Program-made: the position numbers and the translations under genes | The notes under the pieces: model-generated | What the model was told of the DNA's origin: nothing | The model's input: the letters and a program-made list of their open reading frames with translations, nothing else | Databases searched by the model: none | In this document: positions 1-9,450 of the stretch, in pieces | Layout of the letters: each line of letters starts with the position of its first letter | Position numbering within the stretch: the stretch's first letter is position 1 | Origin: Psychrobacter sp. P2G3 | Lineage (GTDB): Bacteria; Pseudomonadota; Gammaproteobacteria; Pseudomonadales; Moraxellaceae | Direction of reading: 5' to 3' | Length of the DNA: 64,000 bases | NCBI RefSeq assembly: GCF_001593285.1 | Contig: NZ_CP012529.1 | Span: 124,001 to 188,000, forward strand

Positions 1-300
1 TTAACTTTACAAAGCGTTCTTGAAAAAATGCTGCTTAATGTCGTTGAGATGACAACTGAAACTATTTTTATCGATATTACTGTAACATGGCAACAGCATC
101 GCGTTACTATCACTGTTACGGTCCAACTGCCCAGTAAAACCTTAATGGTTGTTCATGACTTACGTCGCCATGTGAACTTTTATATCCAAGCTGAGCGTCT
201 CAGAGCCTATTTTGATCAAAGTGCTAATATACAAAGTGATGTCACCAACGAGCGAATTGTGACCGTGATTAACTACCCTCTACATGATGTAGGATTTTAG
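1..300 (+). CDS. algZ: C-terminal end of AlgZ/FimS-like sensor histidine kinase (partial)
   Basis: The reading frame is open from base 1, so only the last ~99 residues are present. They resemble the end of a LytS/AlgZ-type GHKL ATPase domain: an N-box-like stretch (LQSVLEKMLLN), two alternating beta strands, a segment (residues ~60-75 of the fragment) like the family's NIRERL helix, and a closing V-x-V-x-x-P-L strand. The next gene is algR and then hemC-hemD, the same order as in Pseudomonas, which is the main reason for the name. The usual Asn of the N box and the glycines of the G box are not visible, so ATP binding may be weak or absent. AlgZ of Pseudomonas is itself an atypical kinase. 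The upstream part is outside the window. Confidence 0.6.
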   Translation, partial: LTLQSVLEKMLLNVVEMTTETIFIDITVTWQQHRVTITVTVQLPSKTLMVVHDLRRHVNFYIQAERLRAYFDQSANIQSDVTNERIVTVINYPLHDVGF

Positions 301-723
301 TTTTTCTTATTACACAACTTAAATCGACCATTTTTTCACCTTTCATTCGAGTATCGCTACCGTCAATTCAAACATGGCATATTTATTGCTGCTTATCTTG
401 CATAACCATATTTTGGAGACTTAATCACTCGTATGCACTTAGGTTGATTGATTGGTAGCTACAGGGTTTGAATCAAAAACTATATGAATATCATCGTCAA
501 GCTGTCTGTTTTAATAACATATAGATGACAAACGCTTTCCAAAACTCATGCAGGTTTTATAGCCTGGTTGGAGTAAGATAAATACGAATTATCGGTGTCT
601 AACTAATTAATCATAGAGTTATTAAATAATTACTTTTATGTATGCTGGGCTACTACGAATTTATACAAAATAATATCAAGAGTAGTTAAAATATATTTAT
701 TATGCTGTAAAAGAGGAATCTAC
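301..723. other. Intergenic region between algZ-like gene and algR
   Basis: About 420 bases without a credible ORF, A+T-rich. It should hold the algR promoter. An AGAGGAA ribosome-binding site sits at about 711-717, seven bases before the algR ATG. No terminator hairpin or repeat was recognised. Confidence 0.5.
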
Positions 724-1461
724 ATGCGAATCGTAGTTTGTGATGATGAGCCACTTGCTCGTGAGCGCTTGGTCAGAATCGTGCAAGAATCAGGGTACGA
801 GGTGGTCGCCCAAGCAACGACTGGTGCTGAGGCCATCACTGCAGTAAAAATACAGCAGCCTGATATAATATTGCTCGATATACGAATGCCAGAAATGGAT
901 GGGGTACGCTGTGCACAAGCACTTAATGAGCTTGAGCATCCGCCAGCTATCATTTTTGTTACAGCCTACGACCATTATGCCATTGCAGCGTTTAAAGCCA
1001 ATGCGATAGGCTATTTACTCAAGCCTGCAAATAAAGATGAATTGTTAGAAGCGTTGAGTCAAGCAAAAAACCTGAATGCCGCGCAATTGAATGAGATTCG
1101 TAAACTTGAAGACCCGACTGCTCGTCCTGTGCGTGAACATATTGCAGCACGTACACATCGTGGCGTCGAGCTGATTAAACTCAAAGATATCTACTACTTT
1201 ACTGCTGACCAAAAGTACGTCAAAGTCCGTCATAAAGAAGGCACAGTACTCATAGATGAGACTTTAAAAGAGCTTGAGCAAGAATTTGAGAGCCGACTGT
1301 TTCGGGTCCATCGTAATGCCATCATCAATCTAAGCTTTTTGGATTACTTAGAAACCATAGATTCTGGGCAATATCAAGTACGCTTTAAAGGTCTTGATGA
1401 GACTTTAGCGGTTAGTCGTCGACATCTACCAGCGCTACGAGAAAAGATTCAAAGTATGTAA
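724..1461 (+). CDS. algR: LytTR-family response regulator AlgR
   Basis: This 245-aa two-domain regulator has a CheY-like receiver (residues 1-120) with the acidic pair Asp7/Asp8, phospho-acceptor Asp52 (LLDIRMP) and a Lys in the GYLLKPA motif near residue 102. A LytTR DNA-binding domain follows (about 140-240, with VHRNAIINL and VSRRHL). In Pseudomonas AlgR controls type IV pili, alginate and virulence genes and pairs with AlgZ/FimS, whose likely homologue ends just upstream. The 420-base gap from that gene implies its own promoter. An AGAGGAA site precedes the ATG, and a hairpin with a T-run follows at 1577-1612. The target genes here cannot be told from the sequence. Confidence 0.93.
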   Translation: MRIVVCDDEPLARERLVRIVQESGYEVVAQATTGAEAITAVKIQQPDIILLDIRMPEMDGVRCAQALNELEHPPAIIFVTAYDHYAIAAFKANAIGYLLKPANKDELLEALSQAKNLNAAQLNEIRKLEDPTARPVREHIAARTHRGVELIKLKDIYYFTADQKYVKVRHKEGTVLIDETLKELEQEFESRLFRVHRNAIINLSFLDYLETIDSGQYQVRFKGLDETLAVSRRHLPALREKIQSM

Positions 1462-1576
1462 CCATGGCTTCTTATTATAGAAATGACTCAGAGATAGGTG
1501 TCTTCAACAACATATTCTAGAAGCTAACGCCTTTATGAATAGCTAGTAACAACCAAAATATCTCGACCATATCTTC

Positions 1577-1612
1577 GTACCCTTATTTATGCTTAAATAG
1601 GGGTATTTTTTT
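1577..1612 (+). terminator. Rho-independent terminator after algR
   Basis: TACCCTTATTTA pairs with TTAAATAGGGGTA around a three- to four-base loop and runs into T7. It separates algR from hemC. Confidence 0.7.
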
Positions 1613-1720
1613 GCGTCAGATAAAAATTTTTGCACCTATTAAAAGCTTGTAAATAATAAATTTTCTGACGCATCAAACATAGTATTAACAATATAGCACT
1701 TAATAATCTTGAGGCCTATC

Positions 1721-2740
1721 ATGAGTACCACGCAGCCATCTGCTTTGCATACCTTAAATATCGCCACACGTCAAAGCCCGCTTGCCTTATGGCAAGCAGA
1801 GCATATTCGTGATCGATTGCTGGAACTGTATCCAGAGATGACTATCAATTTACTAAAAATCATCACTAAAGGTGACAAGATTTTAGACACCCCACTAGCA
1901 AAAATAGGCGGTAAAGGCTTATTTGTTAAAGAGCTTGAGCAAGCACTATATGATGGGCAGGCAGATATTGCTGTGCATTCACTAAAAGATGTCCCTATGC
2001 AGTTGCCTGAAGGTTTAACACTTGGCGTTTATTGCAAACGTGCAGCGCCAACGGATGCATTTGTCTCTAACACTTATAATAGTATTGATGAATTACCACA
2101 AGGCGCGGTCGTTGGTACCGCAAGTTTACGCCGTCAATGTCAAATCAAAGCCTATCGTCCAGATCTACAAATCAAGACCTTGCGCGGTAACGTGGGTACA
2201 CGTTTAGGCAAACTTGATGCAGGCGACTACGATGCCATTATTTTGGCAACCAGTGGCCTACAGCGCATCGAGCTTGATGAGCGTATTCGTGGTGAGTTAG
2301 CGATCGATACCTGCCTACCAGCTGTTGGTCAAGGGGCATTAGCAATTGAATGCCGTGAAGATGATGCAAATGTATTGGCACTGCTTGCCCCGCTTAACGA
2401 TGATAAGGCGCGCATTCGCTTAATCGCTGAGCGCGCTTTAAATCGTCATTTAGAAGGTGGTTGCCAAGTTCCGATTGCCGCTTATGCGGTATTGCATGCT
2501 GATAACGCTAAAGAAATCACTACCGATTATGATAACGATGATAGCGGTCATAACTTATGGCTACGTGGCCGAGTCGGACAAGCAGATGGTAGTGAATTGC
2601 TAAAGGCTGAAAAGCGTATTGCATTGACTGGAACGCAAGCAGAGAAAGAAGCACAGGCCAATCAATTAGGTATCGATGTCGCCAAGATGCTACTTGCCGA
2701 TGGTGCTGGCGCTATTTTGGCTGCGATTTATCATCCGTAA
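1721..2740 (+). CDS. hemC: Porphobilinogen deaminase (hydroxymethylbilane synthase)
   Basis: HemC polymerises four porphobilinogens into hydroxymethylbilane in cytosolic haem synthesis. The 339-aa product has the substrate-binding [12 protein letters not shown] segment, [10 protein letters not shown] and [12 protein letters not shown], and the EGGCQVP motif whose Cys248 carries the dipyrromethane cofactor. It is slightly longer than the usual ~310 aa because of an Asp/Asn-rich insertion near residues 260-285 in the C-terminal domain. The ATG at 1721 is preferred over an in-frame TTG at 1709 because a GAGG ribosome-binding site lies at 1711-1714. hemD and a HemX-like gene follow on the same strand, so co-transcription is likely. 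Confidence 0.96.
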   Translation: MSTTQPSALHTLNIATRQSPLALWQAEHIRDRLLELYPEMTINLLKIITKGDKILDTPLAKIGGKGLFVKELEQALYDGQADIAVHSLKDVPMQLPEGLTLGVYCKRAAPTDAFVSNTYNSIDELPQGAVVGTASLRRQCQIKAYRPDLQIKTLRGNVGTRLGKLDAGDYDAIILATSGLQRIELDERIRGELAIDTCLPAVGQGALAIECREDDANVLALLAPLNDDKARIRLIAERALNRHLEGGCQVPIAAYAVLHADNAKEITTDYDNDDSGHNLWLRGRVGQADGSELLKAEKRIALTGTQAEKEAQANQLGIDVAKMLLADGAGAILAAIYHP

Positions 2741-2879
2741 TTATACTTAGTCATAAGTATTTATATAAACAATAAGTAGTATGTTACGCCGCTAATACAG
2801 ATAACACTAAGTTGAATAGGTGTTCACTATCTGTAGTAGCGGTATCTAATTACACAATCTTTTGAGCAGTGGTAGGTCT

Positions 2880-3824
2880 ATGTCTTGCGCATTGTCGTCT
2901 CAGTCAATTGATAATTTATCATTACCGCCAGCAGTCGTAATCAATACTCGTCCGTTAGAGCGTGCAACACCCTTAACAGAGCATTTGCAGGCTGCAGGTC
3001 TGACCGTAATCGAGATGCCAATGCTAACGCTACAATCGCGCGCGGTAAATGATACAGATATCGAGTTGATGCGTGATTGGTTAGCAGGTAGTTATGAAGC
3101 GCTCGTTATCGTCAGCCCTACTGCGGCAGCAGCAGGATTGGCAGTATGGCAAGCTCTTGAACAAACCAATAAACCATCTGATAATGGTGCGTTGTCAGAG
3201 TCAGATATGCTTAATGTTAACAAAGCACCAAGTCATTTGATTGCAGTAGGGGAAGCGACAGCTTCTGTTTTGCAAGATCCCAAACTGCCATTTAACTATC
3301 CAATATTACAACCGACTATTGCCAATAACGAAGGTATGCTAGCCATGCCGGAGATTGAGCATCTACAAGCGGGCGATAAATTTCTGATTTGGCGTGGACT
3401 GGGTGGGCGACGATTATTGGTCGATACGTTAAAGGCGCGCGGGGTACATATTGATAGTATTGCTTGGTATGAGCGTACTTTACCTACCGATGCCAGTACA
3501 AATTATAAGCAATGGCTTAAGCAGTTTATTAGGCAAAATAAAGTACAATCGCAGCAGGTTACTCAACTACAAGCTGCTAAGCCTATCGTTATTATTAGTA
3601 GTGGTACAGCATTTGAACACTGGTCAAGCGTAGTCGAGCAAGCGCAGTCAGATGCAGATTTTGCTATAGAACGTACAGTGTTACCAACATTAGCAGATTT
3701 TAATTATGTGGTATTGGGTGAGCGCTTAGCTGATATGGTAGCAGCTGAGCAAGTAAGCTATTGGCGAGTAGAAGACTTATCTCCTGCGACTATTTTGGCA
3801 GCGATTGTGCAGAATGTTCTTTAA
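2880..3824 (+). CDS. hemD: Uroporphyrinogen-III synthase
   Basis: HemD closes and inverts ring D of hydroxymethylbilane to give uroporphyrinogen III. The 314-aa protein shows the loosely conserved two-lobe family pattern: VVINTRPLERATPLTEHL at the start, VSPTAAAAGL near residue 80, LIWRGLGGRRLLVDTL near residue 170, IAWYERTLP, and IVIISSGTAFEHW near residue 235. The family is poorly conserved, so position after hemC carries weight. The ATG at 2880 follows a GGTAGG sequence; an in-frame TTG at 2862 is a weaker option. There is a 139-base gap after hemC without an obvious terminator. Confidence 0.9.
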   Translation: MSCALSSQSIDNLSLPPAVVINTRPLERATPLTEHLQAAGLTVIEMPMLTLQSRAVNDTDIELMRDWLAGSYEALVIVSPTAAAAGLAVWQALEQTNKPSDNGALSESDMLNVNKAPSHLIAVGEATASVLQDPKLPFNYPILQPTIANNEGMLAMPEIEHLQAGDKFLIWRGLGGRRLLVDTLKARGVHIDSIAWYERTLPTDASTNYKQWLKQFIRQNKVQSQQVTQLQAAKPIVIISSGTAFEHWSSVVEQAQSDADFAIERTVLPTLADFNYVVLGERLADMVAAEQVSYWRVEDLSPATILAAIVQNVL

Positions 3825-3918
3825 GCAGAATTGTCTGTAAATAGAGAGTAAAACGACAAACCTACCTTATTTGCTCATTTTTAAGTGTCATTAAAACTAC
3901 CAATAACGGTGCTGTCTT

Positions 3919-4959
3919 ATGTCAACCGAATTTAAAACTTCTACAGCTGATACATTATCTGTAAATCAGCAGCGTCGGCAGGCGAATATCTTGTTATTAC
4001 GTTTGCAATGGTTGTTTATCTTATTATTAGTCATTGCCTTAGTTTGGCTATATGTTGCTCAGCAACGTTTTCAAAACCAAATCAATGAACGTCTGCAAAG
4101 TAATGAGCATGTAGTCAGCCGTCTAAATGAGATGGACGACCGTTTATTTTCAATCAGTCAACAGAGCCTACCAGAGCCAAATACAGCCGTCAGTAATCAA
4201 GCTCAAAATCAGCTCAATTTATTGCGTATTCAAATGCAGGTAGCAGACAGACTACTCGCTGATAATAATTATAAGGCATCAATTGAATTGCTACGTGGTT
4301 TACTATGGCAACTGTCACAAGATAATAATGAGATATCGCCAGCGTTGACAATTGTCATTAAAGAAAGCTTGACCAAAGATATTGAGCGTTTACAAGCGCA
4401 AAGCTCACAGCCTAGTCCATGGCAATTACAAAACTTGGCCATTCAAAACATTCAAGATTTTTTGCACAGTTACGATCGCAAAATTAGTCGTAATGATATT
4501 AGTTATCCTGATAGTAACCGCAATAATAATACAAAGACATCTTCTGATACTACTACTGGTTCAGCGCGTACGGCTACTAACAAAGTACATAATAATAGTG
4601 CTCCATTAAACCGTCAGCAGTTAACTATTCATGAAGTCATCATGACTCTGAATCTAGCTATTCAAGCCAGCAATATGCGTGAGCAAGATCAGCTGATTGT
4701 ATGTTTAAGCCAAGCGCGTGAGCAGTTACAAACGTTGGTTAAAAACACTTCCAGTACTCAGAAAAATAATGCTAGTAAAACAGCACAGTCCTCTGCTACA
4801 GACACCGACCAAATTAATAAAGGTCAACAAAGTCCAACGGCTACGGAAGCGCCAGAGAACATCACAGAGGTAATTGTTTGGCTTGATAAACTGATTGCTG
4901 ATGCGCCCAAGCCTAAGCCTTTATTGACTACTCAGATTTTGGATAAGCCTAAGCGTTAA
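3919..4959 (+). CDS. hemX: HemX-like single-pass membrane protein
   Basis: A 346-aa protein with a cytoplasmic N-terminus of ~25 residues, one transmembrane helix (about 30-48, WLFILLLVIALVWLYVAQ), a coiled-coil-like stretch rich in Gln/Asn/Arg (50-90) and a helical periplasmic domain. This arrangement and its place right after hemD match the HemX family (annotated as putative uroporphyrin-III C-methyltransferase, though no methyltransferase motif is visible). Two linkers rich in Ser, Thr and Asn (about 195-230 and 275-310) look disordered. Its biochemical role is unknown; a scaffold for the haem enzymes is a common guess, not shown by the sequence. Confidence 0.75.
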   Translation: MSTEFKTSTADTLSVNQQRRQANILLLRLQWLFILLLVIALVWLYVAQQRFQNQINERLQSNEHVVSRLNEMDDRLFSISQQSLPEPNTAVSNQAQNQLNLLRIQMQVADRLLADNNYKASIELLRGLLWQLSQDNNEISPALTIVIKESLTKDIERLQAQSSQPSPWQLQNLAIQNIQDFLHSYDRKISRNDISYPDSNRNNNTKTSSDTTTGSARTATNKVHNNSAPLNRQQLTIHEVIMTLNLAIQASNMREQDQLIVCLSQAREQLQTLVKNTSSTQKNNASKTAQSSATDTDQINKGQQSPTATEAPENITEVIVWLDKLIADAPKPKPLLTTQILDKPKR

Positions 4960-5030
4960 GTTATATTAGATTGATAGATGTTTGGGCATTTTAGATTCTG
5001 ATATATTAAAAATACAGATTAAGGTGGTTT

Positions 5031-5522
5031 ATGAACAACGCTAGTCATGAAATAAGATTAACAGCTGACATACCAGACGATAGCTATCCTGCTGAATTGG
5101 CAAATTATCCAGTAATACATACTCAGCCCATACATTGGGGTGAGATGGATGCCTTTAATCATTTAAATAATGTGGTGTTTTATCGTTATGCTGAGTCAGC
5201 GCGCATCGCTTATTTGCAGACCTTAGGTATGTTTGATGGCAGTATGGTCACTGTGCTGGCCCAGTCTAGCTGTCAATATTTACGTCCAGTCGTATACCCT
5301 GATACTCTATTACTGGGCGTGCGCTGTCAACGCTTGGGCGCGACCAGTATCGTCATAGAATATAGTTATTATAGCTGTGCGCAGCAAGCCGTAGTCGCTA
5401 CTGCTGAGGCAGTGATAGTACGACTAGAGAGTGATGGCAAAACTAAGTTGCCATGGACAATCGAGGAGCGTGCGCGTTTGTTAGTGCTTGAACAAAAAGT
5501 AGCTCACACCCCTAAGTTATAA
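5031..5522 (+). CDS. Hot-dog fold acyl-CoA thioesterase (4HBT/YbgC-FadM type)
   Basis: This 163-aa protein has the 4-hydroxybenzoyl-CoA thioesterase signature near residues 38-55: HWGEMDAFNHLNNVVFYRYA, with the Asp that normally acts as catalytic acid/base and the following HLNN. A central helix and the YLRPVVYPDTL strand complete the hot-dog pattern. The expected reaction is hydrolysis of an acyl-CoA; chain preference cannot be read. It follows the hem genes by 71 bases and ends at a strong bidirectional terminator, so it may be the last cistron of that unit. No signal peptide is visible. Confidence 0.85.
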   Translation: MNNASHEIRLTADIPDDSYPAELANYPVIHTQPIHWGEMDAFNHLNNVVFYRYAESARIAYLQTLGMFDGSMVTVLAQSSCQYLRPVVYPDTLLLGVRCQRLGATSIVIEYSYYSCAQQAVVATAEAVIVRLESDGKTKLPWTIEERARLLVLEQKVAHTPKL

Positions 5523-5566
5523 TATGCGTCATTGAGCTGAAGCTAAACGATAAAAGAGTTAAATAA

Positions 5567-5603
5567 TAAAAAGGCACGCTAATCAGATTAGCGTGCCTTT
5601 TTT
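5567..5603. terminator. Bidirectional terminator between thioesterase gene and ribB
   Basis: GGCACGCTAATC and GATTAGCGTGCC form a perfect stem, flanked by A5 on the left and T6 on the right. It therefore works for both converging genes. Confidence 0.9.
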
Positions 5604-5678
5604 GAATAATCTTTTTGAGCGATTTTTTAATTGTTTATCACAATGGTTTTAGCAAATTAACTTAAGCTGGTTAGTCGT

Positions 5679-6791
5679 TTAATCTTGCTTTGGTGCATGA
5701 ATAAAATCGATGACATTTAGCTCAAAGCCTGATAGCGCATAGAACTTCATTGGCGATGATAAAAGGCGCATATCGCGTACACCTAGGTGGCGTAAAATCT
5801 GCGCGCCAACACCAATACTGCGATAAGGCTGCTGGGCGATAGTTGAGAGCGACTGGTTTTCAGAGGCTTTATCTAACGCATCTCCCAAGTCGATTGGTTG
5901 ATGGCTACCAATCCAAACCAAGACACCACGTTCTGAAGCACTGATTTCTTCTAGAGCTGATTGTACGCTCCAACCACTGCGTCCTGTGGTATCGTTTTTA
6001 GCCGCAAATAAATCACGTAGCGGATGGAAGCCATGTACACGTACGGTACTAATGCCTTCGCTAACATTGCCTTTTACCAAGGCTATATGAGTCTCATCAG
6101 CACCAAACTCGCGGAAACGATGCAGAGTGAAAGTACCATATTCAGTCTCAAACGGATGCGATTCAATCTCTTCTACCGTTTGCTCATTAGCGATGCGATA
6201 GTTGATAAGGTCAGCAATGGTGCCGATTTTGATATCATGTTCTTTGGCGAATATCTCAAGGTCATCACGGCGCGCCATCGTACCATCGGCATTGATAATC
6301 TCTACAATAACGGCTGCAGGCTCAAGTCCTGCTAGGCGTGCTAAATCACAGCCAGCTTCGGTATGTCCGGCACGGTGTAATACGCCACCATTTTGTGCCA
6401 TGATTGGGAAGATATGCCCAGGTTGAACGATATCTTCTGGTTTTGCCGCTGATGAGACTGCTGCTTGGATGGTGCGTGCACGATCCGCTGCAGAAATACC
6501 AGTAGTAACGCCTTCAGCAGCTTCAATAGAAACAGTAAAGTTGGTACTGAATTTTGCTTCGTTACGATCTGACATGAGTGGCAATGCAAGCTGTTGGCAA
6601 CGCGCTTGTGACAAGGTTAAGCATACCAAGCCGCGGGCATGGGTAATCATAAAGTTAATGTCTTCAGGACGGACATGCGTGGCCGCCATGATGATATCAC
6701 CTTCGTTTTCGCGATCTTCATCATCCATCAAAATGACCATTTTACCGGCGCGAATGTCTTCAATAATTTCAGGAATCGTATTTAAACTCAT
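5679..6791 (-). CDS. ribB: 3,4-dihydroxy-2-butanone 4-phosphate synthase with degenerate GTP cyclohydrolase II domain
   Basis: The 370-aa protein starts with a complete RibB domain (1-200): DDEDRENEGD at 23-32 for metal and substrate binding, and HRAGHTEAGCDLA. It makes the four-carbon unit of riboflavin from ribulose 5-phosphate. The second half aligns with GTP cyclohydrolase II but has lost the zinc site: the three Cys of the RibA motif VHSEC...RCDC are replaced by His, Asp and Thr (VHGFHPLRDLF...NDTTG). The cyclohydrolase activity should be gone, as in other proteobacterial RibB-X proteins, so a separate RibA is expected elsewhere. The ATG at 6791 is chosen over a TTG at 6803. No FMN riboswitch was recognised upstream. 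Confidence 0.92.
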   Translation of the reverse strand: MSLNTIPEIIEDIRAGKMVILMDDEDRENEGDIIMAATHVRPEDINFMITHARGLVCLTLSQARCQQLALPLMSDRNEAKFSTNFTVSIEAAEGVTTGISAADRARTIQAAVSSAAKPEDIVQPGHIFPIMAQNGGVLHRAGHTEAGCDLARLAGLEPAAVIVEIINADGTMARRDDLEIFAKEHDIKIGTIADLINYRIANEQTVEEIESHPFETEYGTFTLHRFREFGADETHIALVKGNVSEGISTVRVHGFHPLRDLFAAKNDTTGRSGWSVQSALEEISASERGVLVWIGSHQPIDLGDALDKASENQSLSTIAQQPYRSIGVGAQILRHLGVRDMRLLSSPMKFYALSGFELNVIDFIHAPKQD

Positions 6792-7119
6792 AAGAAGTCT
6801 CAATGATTTATTATTTATAGATATGTAGGGGTATAAAATTTTATCAGCCCATTGTAGCAGATAGGCTAAAGGGCTGTAATTGTCGTAAGTTGCTAACAGT
6901 CATTGGTTAAGATTTAATGATCATCTAAACTTTGTTGCTTTTGGCGCATTGTTGCTGTTGGTATATTGTCACTTTCAGCATATTTTAAAGGTTTTTTTGC
7001 CATGGCGTACGGTTTCATCGTTAGACCAGAGTGTTTAATTAGTTAATTCCTGCTATTTAGCGCTAGCCATTTAAAAAAAATAATCTGAAGCATAACAAGG
7101 GATGTAACGAAAGCTTTCT
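6792..7119. other. Gene-free stretch upstream of ribB
   Basis: About 330 bases between the rarA stop and the ribB start, both on the minus strand. It should hold the ribB promoter. I looked for the conserved FMN-riboswitch (RFN) blocks on the minus strand and saw none. No other feature was recognised. Confidence 0.4.
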
Positions 7120-8409
7120 TTAGTTATTGCTAGCGGCTTGGCTTTTGAGCCAGTCCATAAACTGCTTACTATGTTGTTCGCGTTGGTTATCTGCAAACTC
7201 ATAAAAACGTGTACCCACCAGATTATCAGGCAAATAAGTCTGCGGATAATAATGATTGGGATAGTTGTGCGGATAAGCGTAGCCTTTGCCATAACCTTGT
7301 TCACGCATAAGCTTGGTCACCCCATTACGGAGATGGAGCGGTACAGGTGAAGCATCTTTTTCTGCCAGCGCCATCGCAGCATTAATAGCATTGTAGGTGC
7401 TATTGCTCTTAGCACTGGTCGCCAGATAAACCACTACTTGCCCTAGGATGATTCGCGCTTCCGGCATACCGATTGATTGCACACTGCGTAAAGCAGCATC
7501 AGCAAGTAATAAGGCATTAGGATTGGCATTGCCGATATCTTCGCTGGCCAAAATGACTAAGCGCCGAGCAATAAAGTCAGCAGGCTCACCGCCAACTAGC
7601 ATTCGCGCCATCCAGTATAAAGCGGCATCAGGATCAGAGCCGCGTACGGACTTTATCAGCGCTGAGACAATATCGTAATGCTGCTCGCCATCTTTATCGT
7701 AGCGCACTAATGCTGTTTGAGCGACTCGGCCAACCAGCTCATCATTAATAATAATCGGCGACTGCTTTGGGTCAGCGGTTTGTACTGCAAGCTCTAACAG
7801 GTTTAATGCTTTACGTGCATCGCCATGCGCTAACTGGCTAATAAAATCCTGTGCTTGCAAGTCAATAGATAGCGATTTTAATACCGTGTCTGCCGTAATA
7901 GCACGCGTTAGTACGGTCGCGATTTGCTCTGCGATGAGTGGTTCTAAGCGATATACTTGGCAGCGTGAGAGTAGGGCATTATTGACACTAAATGAAGGGT
8001 TTTCTGTAGTGGCCCCAATCAAGGTAATATCACCGGATTCGACAGCGCCCAATAATGCATCTTGTTGTGCTTTATTAAAGCGATGAATCTCATCGATAAA
8101 AACCACTGGTGATTCAAAGCTTAAAGAGTCCTTGCTGTCTAACACCTCACGTAACTGCTTTACGCCAGTATTAAGTGCTGAGAGTGCATGAAAAGGTCGC
8201 CCAACTGCATCAGCTAATAGCATGGCAATAGTAGTTTTACCAATACCTGCCTCCCCATGCAAGATAATCGAAGGCAGATGATTCTGTTCGACCAAGCGCC
8301 GTAGAGGTGCACCCTCCGCTAATAAGTGCGCTTGACCGATGATATCGTCAAGGGAATTGGGGCGCATGCGCTGGGCAAGTGGCGTATCAGCATGAAAGTT
8401 AGGGGCCAT
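7120..8409 (-). CDS. rarA: Replication-associated recombination protein A (RarA/MgsA AAA+ ATPase)
   Basis: A 429-aa clamp-loader-like AAA+ ATPase that acts at stalled replication forks. Visible motifs: PLAQRMRPNSLDDIIGQ at the N-terminus, Walker A GEAGIGKTT near residue 53, Walker B VVFIDEIHRFNKAQQD near 103, sensor 1 (IGATTENPSF), and the MgsA C-terminal tetramerisation domain (DIVSALIKSVRGSDPDAALYW, RRLVILASEDIGNANP). Length is near normal. It stands alone between ribB and an unrelated plus-strand gene. The ATG at 8409 begins MAPNFHADTPL. Confidence 0.96.
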   Translation of the reverse strand: MAPNFHADTPLAQRMRPNSLDDIIGQAHLLAEGAPLRRLVEQNHLPSIILHGEAGIGKTTIAMLLADAVGRPFHALSALNTGVKQLREVLDSKDSLSFESPVVFIDEIHRFNKAQQDALLGAVESGDITLIGATTENPSFSVNNALLSRCQVYRLEPLIAEQIATVLTRAITADTVLKSLSIDLQAQDFISQLAHGDARKALNLLELAVQTADPKQSPIIINDELVGRVAQTALVRYDKDGEQHYDIVSALIKSVRGSDPDAALYWMARMLVGGEPADFIARRLVILASEDIGNANPNALLLADAALRSVQSIGMPEARIILGQVVVYLATSAKSNSTYNAINAAMALAEKDASPVPLHLRNGVTKLMREQGYGKGYAYPHNYPNHYYPQTYLPDNLVGTRFYEFADNQREQHSKQFMDWLKSQAASNN

Positions 8410-8801
8410 AAGACTCTCTATGTTTTTGTATTGAACCTCATATAAATCCGCTACAGTAGCAACTGTGCTTACTGTACGATATGAGTTATCTATGCACAGC
8501 TCTTCTTTACATCATAAGATAGTAACCATGATAGTAATATCGAAATTATATGAAATCAGACAAATGATAATTTAAGTAAATTTTTTAGTAGTTATTATCA
8601 GTAATTTTTTAATAAATATTATTAAAAAGTCACTGATAATTAAAGCAAAGGTTAGGGCACTTTTGGTTCAAAAAAGCCATACAAGTGTACAACTTATGTC
8701 CTTTGCACTTTTATTTTATGGTCATAGGCTTTATTTATAGCCTATTAATCCATCTATTAGCTGTCAGTGCTAAACATTAACCATGGAGATATTCATCGCC
8801 T
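8410..8801. other. Divergent intergenic region rarA / HExxH protein gene
   Basis: About 390 bases, very A+T-rich, with promoters expected in both directions. It has a near-palindrome at about 8605-8629 (TTTTTAATAA...ATTATTAAAAA) and a 7-bp inverted repeat ATAGGCT/AGCCTAT at 8724-8745 with an 8-base loop. Neither is followed by a T-run. Confidence 0.45.
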
Positions 8802-9335
8802 ATGACACATTCCGTAAAGCAGTTATTGAGTCAAAGCCTGCGTTTATCAAGTCGTTTTGCCAAGCAATCACGTAAGCTTAGTGCAGGTGAGATCATGTTA
8901 GCGCGTTCAGTCTTTGGCGGTGGTATCGATCTTGAGGCAGTGCGGTTAAAAACGGCTTGGTGGGTACTCAAAAATTACGCAGTCAGCCCTAATGGAAATA
9001 TATATTTTCATCCGGAGGACTGGATAGCAGACTTTAGCAATGCCACTCTTAGTAAGCAAAGCTGGCTAATTCATGAGCTTACTCACGTTTGGCAATTGCA
9101 GCAAGGTTTAAAAGTGATTCGCGGCGCCCTTGTTGATCGTCGCTATGATTATGACTTAGAGCTGGGTAAGCCATTTTTTAAATACGGTATTGAGCAGCAA
9201 GCACGCATGGTGCAGGATTATTTCGTCCGCCATCAGCTTGGTCAAGACTGTCAAGATCTAGAAGCCTGTATTCCTTTTTTGACGGTAGGCTCTAACGCGG
9301 AGACTAAGCGTACTAATAAACCATTCACAGTTTAA
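8802..9335 (+). CDS. Hypothetical protein with zinc-protease-like HELTH motif
   Basis: This 177-aa protein is not a gene I can name. Its clearest mark is HELTHVWQLQQG near residues 91-102, an HExxH metallopeptidase-type zinc motif. The flanking AGEIMLARSVFGGGIDLEAV and YDYDLELGKPFFKYGIEQQA recall small zincin-like proteins often annotated as Rhs- or VgrG-related, and the Glu of the second segment could be a further ligand. There is no signal peptide or membrane segment. It has its own region, 116 bases before a lipoprotein gene. A GGAGAT site precedes the ATG by about 11 bases. Catalytic activity is unproven. Confidence 0.7.
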   Translation: MTHSVKQLLSQSLRLSSRFAKQSRKLSAGEIMLARSVFGGGIDLEAVRLKTAWWVLKNYAVSPNGNIYFHPEDWIADFSNATLSKQSWLIHELTHVWQLQQGLKVIRGALVDRRYDYDLELGKPFFKYGIEQQARMVQDYFVRHQLGQDCQDLEACIPFLTVGSNAETKRTNKPFTV

Positions 9336-9450
9336 CCTTCAACTAAGGTCTCATAACCGCTATTATAAAATATAATTAAATTAATATTAACCATAAGAAT
9401 TAACAACAAATTCTATCTGCTATATTAGCTTTTAACAAAGGAATTGTGCC

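Noticed and set aside
6792..7070. Possible FMN riboswitch upstream of ribB
   Set aside because: None of the conserved RFN sequence blocks could be read on the minus strand in this region. A covariance-model search would be decisive.
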